Below are positions 41,508-50,328 of a stretch of 52,268 nucleotides of DNA, in pieces. The stretch covers positions 1 through 52,268 of the forward strand of contig JAGFCB010000215.1 in the NCBI GenBank assembly GCA_022394775.1, in the 5' to 3' direction. The notes beneath the pieces were generated by a model that saw nothing but the letters and a program-made list of their open reading frames with translations, did no database searches and had not been told where the DNA came from. A program made the translations under genes and the position numbers. This DNA comes from Candidatus Poribacteria bacterium (lineage in GTDB: Bacteria > Poribacteria > WGA-4E > WGA-3G). The stretch's first letter is position 1, and every line of letters begins with the position of its first letter.

Positions 41508-42383
41508 ATGGCACACACAAACGAAACAACAATTGACCTCGACTGGCACCCACTCTCAGAAGAAGAAATCCGCCATTTTGACGACAACGGCTATCTCATT
41601 GTCCGAAATGTACTGGATTCAGACACCATCGACGAACTCATTGAGGCAAGCGATCGACTCATGGCGAGCGATCGGCGCGAGAATCGTCAACAAAATTTCG
41701 ACAACTTATACGACAGTTTCCGAAATTCTATCTCCATTGACGACACCTTCATCCCGCTACTCACGCAAAAGACCATCCTCCCCGTTGTCGTCCAACTGCT
41801 CGGTGCGCACTTGCAACTGATGACTTCACACCTAATATACAAACACCCGGATCCGCCCGGTACACTCAATACCATTCGCAGACCGGGTTGGCATCGCGAC
41901 TACGCCATGGCAACGACAACACACGGCAATAAGGTGCCACGCATCTTACTAAAATGTGCTTACTATTTCACCGATCTGAGTGAACCCAATTCCGGCGTAA
42001 CGCTTGTTGCACCCGGTAGCAACCACCTCCTCGAACGGGTTCCCATACCAAAGGGACAAGCGGATCCGGAAGACGCAGTCGAATCGAGTTTACAACCCGG
42101 CGATTGCCTGCTGTTTGAAAACCGTACCTTTCATGCGGGTGCTGCAAACTTAACTGATCAGATTCGTAAAGGTATAATGATGGGCTACGGCTACCGATGG
42201 TTGATGCCGATGGATTATCGGACGCAGGAACAGACGTTGTTAGATAAACTCACGCCACTTGAGCAGTATTTGGTGGGTGAACCCTTCACGAAAACGAAAG
42301 AATTTATTCCCAGTGGCAGTGAAAGCCCGCTTGCATCGTGGTGTGAGCAGCACGGCGCGCCAGCCGTAAGACCAACTTCTTAG
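41508..42383 (+). CDS. Phytanoyl-CoA dioxygenase (PhyH) family protein (291 aa)
   Basis: Fe(II)/2-oxoglutarate dioxygenase. Facial triad His129 and Asp131 (WHRDYAM) and distal His209 (RTFHAGAANLT), with IRKGI Arg next for 2-oxoglutarate. VAPGSNHL stands where most members have VPGSH. It ends 5 bp from the convergent phyH gene at 42389, so two divergent family members sit tail to tail. Substrate unknown. Confidence 0.85.
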   Translation: MAHTNETTIDLDWHPLSEEEIRHFDDNGYLIVRNVLDSDTIDELIEASDRLMASDRRENRQQNFDNLYDSFRNSISIDDTFIPLLTQKTILPVVVQLLGAHLQLMTSHLIYKHPDPPGTLNTIRRPGWHRDYAMATTTHGNKVPRILLKCAYYFTDLSEPNSGVTLVAPGSNHLLERVPIPKGQADPEDAVESSLQPGDCLLFENRTFHAGAANLTDQIRKGIMMGYGYRWLMPMDYRTQEQTLLDKLTPLEQYLVGEPFTKTKEFIPSGSESPLASWCEQHGAPAVRPTS

Positions 42384-42388
42384 CCTGT

Positions 42389-43198
42389 TTACGTCAACGT
42401 GACGACATCCTGTTTGACAATTTCTTTCGTGTGATAGTGGTCTGCCCGAGAAATCAGTTCCAACGTCTCCGGCGAGAGCCGTCCCCTGACCTCTTCAGAC
42501 ACGCGACTCTCACCGCGGTGTTGCGGTCTATAGCGTAAGGTTAGGATGCAACGATACCGATCTTCCGGTTTCCAAGGCAGCGCGCCGTGCGTCAGGAGTT
42601 CAGAGATAATCACCACATCCCCTGCTTTAGGTGTGATATTAAGGACCCCCGGCGGAAGGTCATCGGCATCTTCAATCTTCCCGTTGTTGAAGAGATGTTC
42701 CGGTCGATCGAACAGCGTCTTATGGGTACCGGGAACGACAAGCAACCCACCATCTCCGGGATGCACATCATACAGGTACGGAAAAACGACAAAATCATCA
42801 CAAAAGATGCGACCGTTTCGCACCTCATAACGATTGCAGTGCCATCCAAAATCCTCTCGTGCACAATGCAAGCGGAGTCCTTCCGCTGACTCCGACACAC
42901 CCGCCCGATCCGCAATCATCGTTCCGCGAAAGAGTTGCGGTCTATCCCGCGTCAACTCTTTGATGATGGGCCAAGTAGATCGGTGCATCGTGAGTGCTTC
43001 TAAAGGTTTCGCAAAGGCAAAGCCGTTTGGGAGGTTTTTGTTGCTGGAGTCAAATCCGGGTGGGAGGTCCTGGGTAGGTGTATTAATGTATTCATTCGCG
43101 GCTTCTTGCGCTGCTTTCAGTTCTTCGTCAGTCAGGACATTTTTTAGGTGGAGGTATCCGGTGACATCAAATAGATACCGCTGTTCAGGGGTCATCAT
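42389..43198 (-). CDS. PhyH-family protein with an altered iron motif (269 aa)
   Basis: The fold is clear from LLVVPGTHKTLF, GDVVIISELLTHGALPW and the overall length. But the HxD iron motif reads His120-Cys121-Asn122 (GWHCNRYEV), so the carboxylate ligand is replaced by Asn (codon AAT, one base from Asp). Distal His204 and the Arg region near 214-216 remain. Either it binds iron differently, as halogenase-like members do, or it has lost activity. AGGAG lies 9 nt before ATG 43198. It follows the enolase gene by 69 nt on the same strand. Confidence 0.8.
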   Translation of the reverse strand: MMTPEQRYLFDVTGYLHLKNVLTDEELKAAQEAANEYINTPTQDLPPGFDSSNKNLPNGFAFAKPLEALTMHRSTWPIIKELTRDRPQLFRGTMIADRAGVSESAEGLRLHCAREDFGWHCNRYEVRNGRIFCDDFVVFPYLYDVHPGDGGLLVVPGTHKTLFDRPEHLFNNGKIEDADDLPPGVLNITPKAGDVVIISELLTHGALPWKPEDRYRCILTLRYRPQHRGESRVSEEVRGRLSPETLELISRADHYHTKEIVKQDVVTLT

Positions 43199-43233
43199 AG
43201 TATTTTACTCCTTCAGGACTTGCACATTCAAAT

Positions 43234-43266
43234 GTAGGTTGGGTTGAACGTCGAGTGAAACCTAAC
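43234..43266 (+). repeat. Extragenic hairpin related to the dispersed repeat, copy G
   Basis: TAGGTT (43235-43240) pairs with AACCTA (43259-43264). The loop GGGTTGAACGTCGAGTGA shares the ACGNNGAGTG-type core with the nuo copies. It lies between two minus-strand genes and lacks the CCGCAAGG tail. Confidence 0.5.
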
Positions 43267-43267
43267 G

Positions 43268-44533
43268 CTAAATCGATGCTTCCCACACGGGCCAATCATT
43301 CTCCTGTAGCTGCTTAAATAACTCATCAAACGCCTCGCTACCGTCATCCTCCCATTCGTCCAAACGCACACCCGGCGCATAAGATTCATCCACGCCCTGT
43401 TTCATGAGACGTTCCGCCTGCTGTAAGTTTCGGTAGTAGTGTTTTACACCACCGGGTAAAGTAACAACAGAGATATGTCGCTCCCATTTCGGCTCAGGCG
43501 TTTCAGAATAGCGTTTCACAGCATCCTCATCTAACACAACCCCGAGACCAGCACCCTCTGGTACCTGCATAAACCCGCGCTGAACTTTGTGTGGCATAAC
43601 AATTAAGTCATCCTCATAAGCGTGGCTGGCGGTAACTCCGGGCAGCGTTGCAGTCGGCATCACGGCTCCGAGATGACACGCGAATGCTGCCGTAATACCC
43701 GTCCCAACATACTGTAGCAAAATCGGTGTGTTCGCCGCAGCAAAAGCCCAACCGGATGCCAACGCACTTTTGATCGTTTCGTGGCTACACAACGCACCAT
43801 CAAAATCGCCCTGCCGAAGTCCAATCCAAGGACCTGACGGTTGACGCGACGCACCTTCGCGAATAACACCGACACCATGCAAATAAAACGGAATCCGAAT
43901 CTCCTGATGCAATCGCCGCCATCCCTCTACATCATACGCAAAAATCGGCTCCTCAAGACCTTTGACAACCGGAATCTTCTCCAATTCCCGCAAGATAGGT
44001 AGTGCCTTCTCAACATTGATCAGTGAACCGTTGAAGTCAAACTCCACACGAAAATCAGGGGGCGCGACCGCTTGAATTGCCTCTGACTGTTCAACGACAT
44101 CATAGAAAGCGCGTGCCTTGCACTTGAGACCGCGATATCCCCGTTCAGCCGCGACTTGAATCTCAGCAGCGGTGTCTTCGGGCGACATGCCCGGCATCCA
44201 CCACCCCATCGCAACCCACTGCCGAACCTGTTGACCCATCAGCTTCCACGCTGGCAATCCAAGGTGTTGACCCATCAGGTCGTAGCACGCCATGTCGAGG
44301 TTAAAACGCCCATCGCCCATCACATGGTCAAATGGATTCGTACCGAGGTAGATGTCCAACACGTCTTGCTCAAAAGGCGGTCCCGGGTTCTCTCCCAAAC
44401 CGATGAGACCGGTATCGGTATAAAATTTGTAGATCGTGACCAACTCGGTCATCGCAAAGTGGTAATATCTTTTACGAATCCGCGCTTCATAAGGCACACG
44501 CAACGGAATCGCTTCAATCTCAGTAATTTTCAT
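43268..44533 (-). CDS. Enolase-superfamily (mandelate racemase-like) protein (421 aa)
   Basis: N-terminal capping domain (ITEIEAIPLRVPYEARIRKRYY) and TIM barrel. GLKCKARAFYD carries the KxK catalytic lysine pair, VEFDFNGSL the first metal ligand and GLEEPIFAYD the second. The usual third acidic ligand is not evident: the expected strand reads FYLHGVGVIREG. A C-terminal extension (SETPEPKWERHIS onward) is longer than usual. It may be a divergent dehydratase or racemase acting on a sugar acid. Same-strand phyH follows. Confidence 0.75.
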   Translation of the reverse strand: MKITEIEAIPLRVPYEARIRKRYYHFAMTELVTIYKFYTDTGLIGLGENPGPPFEQDVLDIYLGTNPFDHVMGDGRFNLDMACYDLMGQHLGLPAWKLMGQQVRQWVAMGWWMPGMSPEDTAAEIQVAAERGYRGLKCKARAFYDVVEQSEAIQAVAPPDFRVEFDFNGSLINVEKALPILRELEKIPVVKGLEEPIFAYDVEGWRRLHQEIRIPFYLHGVGVIREGASRQPSGPWIGLRQGDFDGALCSHETIKSALASGWAFAAANTPILLQYVGTGITAAFACHLGAVMPTATLPGVTASHAYEDDLIVMPHKVQRGFMQVPEGAGLGVVLDEDAVKRYSETPEPKWERHISVVTLPGGVKHYYRNLQQAERLMKQGVDESYAPGVRLDEWEDDGSEAFDELFKQLQENDWPVWEASI

Positions 44534-44774
44534 AGAAAATTAGGCAAGGGTCGGACGAACTGCCTATCTCCTTGTATCCTTAGTTATCATCGTTGCTTTA
44601 GATTACGCGTACTATTTCTCGTATTTCCAAGCATTCTATCAAACCCTCTGAAAAGAGTCAAACCTAAAGTGCTGAAATCGATTGTTGGAGGGAACTCTGT
44701 ATTCACACGCATATTCACCCGATACAACGTGTTAAAGTGTATTGCCACACATACAATCCGCCACTTGAAAAGAT

Positions 44775-44803
44775 TTGATTTTTAAGCCAAGGTGTAGTAC
44801 AAT
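44775..44803 (+). promoter_or_regulatory. Promoter for the nuclease-like gene
   Basis: TTGATT (44775-44780), 17-nt spacer, TACAAT (44798-44803). Start near 44810 gives a leader of about 145 nt. The rest of the gap 44534-44774 shows no gene. Confidence 0.55.
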
Positions 44804-44818
44804 TGAAACGAACAATTG

Positions 44819-44908
44819 ATGTCCCAAGGAAAGCAACAGCTCGAAAAATTTGGAATGGAAGTGTTTGACAATCTTGAATCTTTCAAAGCAATTTCTGAGC
44901 AAACTTGA
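44819..44908 (+). CDS. Possible 29-codon leader ORF
   Basis: ATG 44819 begins MSQGKQQLEKFGMEVFDNLE and ends at TGA 44906-44908, just after the predicted transcription start and without a ribosome site. A second mini-ORF (44922-44951, MTETIETEV) after AAGGGG spans the GGAGG of the next gene. These could be upstream leader peptides or chance. Confidence 0.25.
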   Translation: MSQGKQQLEKFGMEVFDNLESFKAISEQT

Positions 44909-44955
44909 AGGGGTGTTTCCTATGACAGAAACGATCGAAACGGAGGTATAGCAAA

Positions 44956-45555
44956 ATGGCATTTAGTGATTTCAAAGCGATCTCTGACGTTCAAGAAAAA
45001 TTCAGAATCAAATACACAGCAAATGATTTTTTCAAGGTTGAGGCAGCAAGTCCTCCATCACAATTTTTGCAAGAATTCCAGTTTACCATGGAAAATATCA
45101 ACGTTTTCTCCTCTGAGGCATCGCGTTGTGAAGCAATTATCTTTCCGGTTTTAAGGGAAGCATACAAAGCGTATGCTGATACCTACGCGCTCTGGATAAG
45201 GCAACAGATCGCCTACGATGAGACCCTGAACGGTACGCCGGATTACCTCGTCGCTACAAAATCTGAATTAGGCATGACTGTTGTCGGAACACCCTTGATA
45301 ATGTTGGTTGAAGCAAAGAAAAACGACTTTGAGCAAGGGTGGGGGCAATGCTTAGCGGAATTAGTGGCTGCGCAAAAAATCAACGCAGATCCAGATGTGC
45401 CCGTCTATGGTATTGTGAGTGATGGTGAACGATGGCAATTTGGGAAACTTGTTGGCGATAGTTTCACCCAAAACAGAACGAATTTTAGCATAGATGATTT
45501 GCCAGGCCTCTTTGGGGCCATTAAGGCAGTCTTCAAAGCGGTAAGCAGAACATAA
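44956..45555 (+). CDS. PD-(D/E)XK nuclease-fold protein (199 aa)
   Basis: A helix-rich N-half leads to the nuclease signature: Glu59, Asp96 in GTPDYLVAT and Glu119-x-Lys121 in LIMLVEAKKNDF, followed by a Gln-bearing helix WGQCLAELVAAQ, then VYGIVSDGERWQFGKL. This is the pattern of stand-alone restriction-endonuclease-like proteins. GGAGG lies 9 nt before ATG 44956. No methylase, helicase or toxin partner is adjacent, so a restriction or defence role is unproven. The neighbours are metabolic, so it may be a lone acquisition. Confidence 0.65.
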   Translation: MAFSDFKAISDVQEKFRIKYTANDFFKVEAASPPSQFLQEFQFTMENINVFSSEASRCEAIIFPVLREAYKAYADTYALWIRQQIAYDETLNGTPDYLVATKSELGMTVVGTPLIMLVEAKKNDFEQGWGQCLAELVAAQKINADPDVPVYGIVSDGERWQFGKLVGDSFTQNRTNFSIDDLPGLFGAIKAVFKAVSRT

Positions 45556-45594
45556 TAAACCAACCGAATAGAGAAGCCTCTCGTCCCTTGTGAT

Positions 45595-46668
45595 TTACGG
45601 CACCAGCTGCACTTTAATTGAATCCGAACCTTTCTGAACCATCTCAAACCCAGTAAGATAGTCATCCAACGGCAGTTGATGCGTTACAATATGACTCACA
45701 TCAATTAAACCTCGGTGGATATAATCAATCGCCAGCGGATACGTGTATGGTCCCAAATGCGAACCGTGGATGTTTAATTCTTTTGTGTCTCCAATGATTG
45801 TCCAGTCCACAGTCACCGGCTCCCGCATCACGCTAAACTCAACAAACGTGCCTGCCTTCCGAATCATGTGCAGTCCCTGCTCAACCGCCTTTGGGTGTCC
45901 CGTCGCCTCGATATAGACATCGCACCCGTAACCTTCCGTCAAATCTAATACCTCTTGGACAGCATCCGTTTCTGATGGGTTGATCCCGATATCCGCGCCC
46001 AACTTCTTGGCAACCTCTAACCGTTTCGGCATCAGATCAATAGCGATAAGCAGACCCGGATTTTTCAACTTCGCCGCACCGATCATACCGAGCCCAAGCG
46101 TGCCAGCACCCGCAACCACGACAACATCACCGAACTCAATATTACCGCGCTGCACGGCGTGAATAGAGCATGCAAGCGGTTCAATCACCGCTGCATCCGC
46201 TATCGGAATCTCAGAAGGCACCTTGTAAACGAGCGAACGTGCCGGAAACTTCATATAGTCCGCCATACCGCCGTTGACAATCGGTTGGAACCCATAGATG
46301 TTATGGACTTGGCAGAGCCAATACTTCCCCGTCCGGCAATACCGACACTCCCAACACGGAACGATCTGTTCCGCAATAGCACGGTCACCGATTTCGAGTT
46401 TATACTTCTCGGCAGCCCCGGATCCAAGTTCTACAACCTCGCCGATGAATTCGTGTCCAGCGATCACGGGTGCCTCCACGTATGGCTGACGGTGCTCGTC
46501 GCCCCAGAAAAGCGGCGCGCCTGTGTAGCATTTGATGTCGCTCGCGCAAACACCGCAGGCATCCACCTTAATAACGACTTCACCCGGTCCCACCTCCGGC
46601 ATCGGCACCTCTTCAAGGCGGTAATCAAAAGGTTCGCGACACATAATCGCGCGCATCGTTTTCGACAT
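45595..46668 (-). CDS. Zinc-dependent alcohol/polyol dehydrogenase, MDR family (357 aa)
   Basis: Medium-chain dehydrogenase. The catalytic zinc Cys is in CGVCASDIKCYTGAP, with GHEFIGEVVELG next. The structural zinc loop has four cysteines (VPCWECRYCRTGKYWLC), and the Rossmann fold has VVVAGAGTLGLGMIGAA. It resembles sorbitol/threonine-dehydrogenase-like members and would oxidize a secondary alcohol with NAD(P). GGxxxxG pocket residues are present. The neighbours suggest sugar or sugar-acid catabolism. Confidence 0.88.
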   Translation of the reverse strand: MSKTMRAIMCREPFDYRLEEVPMPEVGPGEVVIKVDACGVCASDIKCYTGAPLFWGDEHRQPYVEAPVIAGHEFIGEVVELGSGAAEKYKLEIGDRAIAEQIVPCWECRYCRTGKYWLCQVHNIYGFQPIVNGGMADYMKFPARSLVYKVPSEIPIADAAVIEPLACSIHAVQRGNIEFGDVVVVAGAGTLGLGMIGAAKLKNPGLLIAIDLMPKRLEVAKKLGADIGINPSETDAVQEVLDLTEGYGCDVYIEATGHPKAVEQGLHMIRKAGTFVEFSVMREPVTVDWTIIGDTKELNIHGSHLGPYTYPLAIDYIHRGLIDVSHIVTHQLPLDDYLTGFEMVQKGSDSIKVQLVP

Positions 46669-46788
46669 TTTTTAACTATGGACCTCGCTACAATTGACCC
46701 AACGAGCCAATCACCGTTTTCTGATTAAATATACATCTCTACTATTATGACAATTCTGGAATTATTTTCGCAATGAACGCAGAGGTCG

Positions 46789-47301
46789 TTATGAGGTGTG
46801 CAAGATGTGATAGGCAGCGATACCGAGCGAGACATGAACGTTCAGCGATGCACCCGCGCCGTACATCGGAAGGAAAACCACCATATCGCAGGCAGCAAGC
46901 GTCCGTTTCGTTACACCGTGATCTTCGTGCCCTACGATGAGGCAGATTTTATCAGGATAGTCTACGGCATCGTAACGGACCGACTGCGCGGTAACTTCTA
47001 AAGCACAACTCGTGTAACCATCCGCTTTAAGCGATACGATCGCGTCTGCGGCTTGCTCTACATACCGCCACTTTACCCGTCGGTGTTTTCCTCGCGAGAC
47101 TTTGCGTACCAATGGATGGGGCGGTTGCGCACTGATACCTGTTAAGATCAGCTCTTTCACACTGCACGCGTCCGCTATCCGAAACGCCGAACCGACATTG
47201 ATGGGGTCTTGTACGTCTTGTAGGATAAAAACCAGTTCTTTTTTCGGTAGTTCTGACTGTTTCAGAAAATCTTTAAGCGGTTTGCCGCGTAATTGCTTCA
47301 T
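46789..47301 (-). CDS. SpoU/TrmH-family RNA 2'-O-methyltransferase (170 aa)
   Basis: SPOUT fold. Motif 1 FILQDVQDPINVGSAFRIAD holds the N and R, motif 2 LIVGHEDHGV, motif 3 VFLPMYGAGASLNVHVSLGIAAY. It would methylate ribose in tRNA or rRNA using AdoMet and a C-terminal knot. The short N-terminus suggests a single-domain TrmH-like tRNA enzyme; the target position is not predictable. It sits between the dehydrogenase and aldo-keto reductase genes, all on the minus strand. Confidence 0.88.
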   Translation of the reverse strand: MKQLRGKPLKDFLKQSELPKKELVFILQDVQDPINVGSAFRIADACSVKELILTGISAQPPHPLVRKVSRGKHRRVKWRYVEQAADAIVSLKADGYTSCALEVTAQSVRYDAVDYPDKICLIVGHEDHGVTKRTLAACDMVVFLPMYGAGASLNVHVSLGIAAYHILHTS

Positions 47302-47347
47302 ATTCTACGAAAACATCGGGGTTACACACCCACTCAGAAAAAATGGA

Positions 47348-48124
47348 TTACGCCGCTTTGCGCTGTATCAAACGCCGTCTCGCACTCGTTCGCGCAAGCC
47401 CAACATCTAATGTGATATGACGATACTCAGTCATACCCAGGTTGATCGCATGCGCCGTTTCGAGGTTAAATCCCCACTCAATCCACTCCGATATATCTGC
47501 CTCTGGAACATCACCCGCAACAACGACCTTCATGATACTGATACCTTTCCCGATATTGTATGCGCGTTGGAGGTATTCAAGATGCTGGTCAAGGGGACCC
47601 CCTTCTAACATCCTACCCTCTTTGTTCGCCGTCGCCAGGATAACTTCAAGTTCTGGGTGATCAATCACCGCATCCATCACAGGACCTGTGTGAATATGCG
47701 TGGAGCAACCGATAACTCGGATTTTACCAGCAGCTTTCGCTTCCCGGAACGCGTCTAACGCCCCTTCGCGTGATACCAAGTCCTCTGGGGTGGAGATGCC
47801 GTGCAACAGCAAAACATCCAAGTAATCCGTTTGCAGCTCATGAAGTGAACGCGCGATGCTCGCCTTGGCTCCCTCGTAATCTTTCGCGCCGGTCTTCGTC
47901 TGAATGACGACTTCATCTCTGCGAATCTGTCGGACTGCTTCCCCAAGATGCGGTTGCGTCCCGTATCCTTCGGCGGTATCCCAGAAGGTAACGCCTTCAT
48001 CAAGTGCTTTCAACATCAATTTACTACCCGCTTCGATGGTATCGCAGGTACTCTTAATTCGTCCGGCACCGAAACAGAGCCGTGAGATCTCTAAACCCGT
48101 TTTTCCGTACGTTAAATATTCCAT
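47348..48124 (-). CDS. Aldo/keto reductase (258 aa)
   Basis: AKR TIM-barrel enzyme. The catalytic tetrad is visible: Asp and Tyr in FWDTAEGYG, Lys in IQTKTG, His in LLLHGIS. The short length and ending fit a minimal AKR rather than the 310-330-residue reductases. I start at ATG 48124 with GGAGG 5 nt upstream; a longer frame to 48142 is less likely. An NADPH-dependent aldose or related reductase is likely; the substrate is unknown. Confidence 0.88.
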   Translation of the reverse strand: MEYLTYGKTGLEISRLCFGAGRIKSTCDTIEAGSKLMLKALDEGVTFWDTAEGYGTQPHLGEAVRQIRRDEVVIQTKTGAKDYEGAKASIARSLHELQTDYLDVLLLHGISTPEDLVSREGALDAFREAKAAGKIRVIGCSTHIHTGPVMDAVIDHPELEVILATANKEGRMLEGGPLDQHLEYLQRAYNIGKGISIMKVVVAGDVPEADISEWIEWGFNLETAHAINLGMTEYRHITLDVGLARTSARRRLIQRKAA

Positions 48125-48266
48125 TGTGTCCTCCACATCCAATCGTTGGCTTCTTCAGTAGATGTTTGTATGACGATAATTTTGTAAACTGGTTCAGATA
48201 CGCTTTGATATACTTTAACCGAAATCCGCCCCAAAATGCAACCTTTTTTCTCCGATGCCTTTTTTC

Positions 48267-48295
48267 TTGGTAATAAACCGTTTTTCAAGTATCAT
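48267..48295 (+). promoter_or_regulatory. Promoter for nagA
   Basis: TTGGTA (48267-48272), 17-nt spacer, TATCAT (48290-48295). Confidence 0.5.
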
Positions 48296-48363
48296 AGAAG
48301 ATAAGTCCTAAACCCATTGAGAAACCTTCATAGTAAGCCTTTATTTTCAACGCACAGGAAAAA

Positions 48364-49509
48364 ATGAAATTCAGCGGACATACACTTTTCAATAACACAC
48401 CTGTCGAAATCACCATCGCCGATAATCGCGTTCAGTCGATTCGCGAAGTAACCGCCGCGGATACCAACATACTAATCGCGCCTGCTCCGATAGACATCCA
48501 AGTGAACGGTTTCGCAGGATTTGATCTCAATGTTGCCACCGTTACACCGGAGGATGTCCGTGCGATGGTGCGTGCCCTCTGGCGTGTCGGTACCGGTTTC
48601 TTGTGTCCAACGGTCGTGACGGGTTCTTTTGGCGGGATATGTAACGCCTTCCGTGCCATCGTAGAAGCGTGTAAAACAGACGCATTGGTTGCCCACGCTG
48701 TGCTTGGAATCCATCTTGAAGGTCCCTATATCTCTGCTGAAGACGGACCGCGCGGCGCGCACCCATTGGAACACGTCAGAGACCCAGATTGGGACGAATT
48801 TCAGCAGTGGCAAGACATCACCGAAGGTAAAATCGCCATCGTAACCCTCGCACCAGAGAAAAAAGGGGCTATCCCATTTATTGAGAAATTAGTTGCGAAT
48901 GGGATTGTCGTCGCCTTAGGGCATACAAATGCTTCAGCAGACGATATTCAAGCCGCAATTGACGCGGGCGCGAAACTCTCTACACACCTCGGCAACGGTG
49001 CACACGCTCGAATCCAACGGCACCCAAATTATATCTGGGAGCAACTCGGTGCCGATGAACTCTGGGCAAGCCTCATCGTCGATGGACATCATCTACCCCC
49101 TTCTGTCGCCAAGTCAATGATACGCGCCAAGACGCTTGATCGCTGTATCCTTGTCAGTGACGCCGTCGCGTTAGCAGGCATGGAACCGGGAACCTATCAG
49201 TTTGCGGGAAAATCGGTGGAGTTGACCGAAGAACGGTGTGTTCGGTTAGTTGGCACCGAATATCTCGCCGGTTCTGCTATTGAATTGGCACGCGGCATCG
49301 AAAACAGTGTCCGATTTGCTGGAATTTCACTTAAAGAAGCCGTATCACTCGCTACACGACAACCGATGCATCTGCTCGACGCAAAAGCACAAGTAGAATC
49401 CGAAACAAACCTAATCCTCTTTGAGTGGAACGCAGGAAAATATAAAATCAATCTGATAGCCACAATTGTCGGCAGCGAGTTAGTGTATCACACGGAAACA
49501 CCACAGTGA
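48364..49509 (+). CDS. nagA: N-acetylglucosamine-6-phosphate deacetylase-like amidohydrolase (381 aa)
   Basis: Removes acetate from GlcNAc-6-phosphate in amino-sugar catabolism and wall recycling. APAPIDIQVNGFAGFDLN, LGIHLEGPYISAEDGPRGAHP, ALGHTNAS, STHLGNGAH and CILVSDAVALAGM contain the metal-binding and catalytic residues of NagA. Some differences from Escherichia coli NagA, such as LGNGAH where THLFNAM is common, leave the exact substrate open. An A-rich stretch precedes ATG 48364. A phyH gene follows after 10 nt. Confidence 0.85.
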   Translation: MKFSGHTLFNNTPVEITIADNRVQSIREVTAADTNILIAPAPIDIQVNGFAGFDLNVATVTPEDVRAMVRALWRVGTGFLCPTVVTGSFGGICNAFRAIVEACKTDALVAHAVLGIHLEGPYISAEDGPRGAHPLEHVRDPDWDEFQQWQDITEGKIAIVTLAPEKKGAIPFIEKLVANGIVVALGHTNASADDIQAAIDAGAKLSTHLGNGAHARIQRHPNYIWEQLGADELWASLIVDGHHLPPSVAKSMIRAKTLDRCILVSDAVALAGMEPGTYQFAGKSVELTEERCVRLVGTEYLAGSAIELARGIENSVRFAGISLKEAVSLATRQPMHLLDAKAQVESETNLILFEWNAGKYKINLIATIVGSELVYHTETPQ

Positions 49510-49519
49510 GGAAACCAAA

Positions 49520-50314
49520 ATGCTAACCCATTCAGAAATCGACGCGTTTGTTGAAAATGGATATATCATTCGCAAGGGGGCACTCTCTGAAACTACCATC
49601 CAATCCTATCAATGCGCTATCGATCGGATACTCCATAAGTGTCGTGTTGAAGGCTTACACGCTGATCACCTACGCTACATAGATGGCGAACGCGACGACA
49701 GCTGGGGTGTCAATAACATCTTCCACCCAAGCATTCGTGAACAAGCACTTGTGGACGCGCTCGCACACCCACAAATATTGGATGTCATCGAAGCATTGAT
49801 CGGCAAAAGATTAAAGTATCACCTCTGTACCCTTCTCGTCAGTTCTGAACGGAAACCTTATCATATCAATTGGCACCGAGATTCAGCACCGGACGGAGAA
49901 GTCCCACTTGAAACTTTGATGGGTCGCCTCAGGAACCACGTGCAACTCAACGGTGCCCTCTATGACGACGCGACCCTTTACATCGTACCGGGCAGCCATC
50001 GACGTGAACTCACGGACGCTGAACGTAGAGTTATACAGCAGACACCCAAGGCAGCGATGCCGAATCAACTTGTCGTCAAGTTGAAAGCCGGTGACATCGT
50101 TTTTTATAATTCAAGTATACTCCACAAAGGCTACAACCCTGACGGATCAAAACGGCAGACGCTGCACTATGCAGTCCTCGTCGCACCACCAGAAAACGAA
50201 CCCCCAAATCCAGAAAGTCCAACAAGTCAGGAGTGGCTCAACGAACCCACTTTCCTGAACAGTCTCCCCGAACGTCTCAAACCGCTTTTCAACAACTGGC
50301 TAAAATACGGATAA
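49520..50314 (+). CDS. Phytanoyl-CoA dioxygenase (PhyH) family protein (264 aa)
   Basis: Fe(II)/2-oxoglutarate dioxygenase. His119 and Asp121 (NWHRDSAPDG) and distal His202 (SILHKGYNPDG) form the iron triad, with SKRQTLHYAV supplying the 2-oxoglutarate Arg. VPGSHRRELT is the family signature. GAGG precedes ATG 49520 by about 10 nt. It is in an operon-like pair with nagA and ends 14 bp before the convergent methyltransferase gene. Confidence 0.85.
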   Translation: MLTHSEIDAFVENGYIIRKGALSETTIQSYQCAIDRILHKCRVEGLHADHLRYIDGERDDSWGVNNIFHPSIREQALVDALAHPQILDVIEALIGKRLKYHLCTLLVSSERKPYHINWHRDSAPDGEVPLETLMGRLRNHVQLNGALYDDATLYIVPGSHRRELTDAERRVIQQTPKAAMPNQLVVKLKAGDIVFYNSSILHKGYNPDGSKRQTLHYAVLVAPPENEPPNPESPTSQEWLNEPTFLNSLPERLKPLFNNWLKYG

Positions 50315-50328
50315 CTGACCACTAATGC

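Noticed and set aside
41068..41553. 161-codon minus-strand frame
   Set aside because: Antisense to the yyaL-type gene and the start of the next phyH; Leu/Arg-rich without family features.
44156..44785. 209-codon plus-strand frame
   Set aside because: Mostly antisense to the enolase-superfamily gene; His/Arg-rich nonsense with no start signal.
46159..46728. 189-codon plus-strand frame
   Set aside because: Antisense to the zinc dehydrogenase gene.
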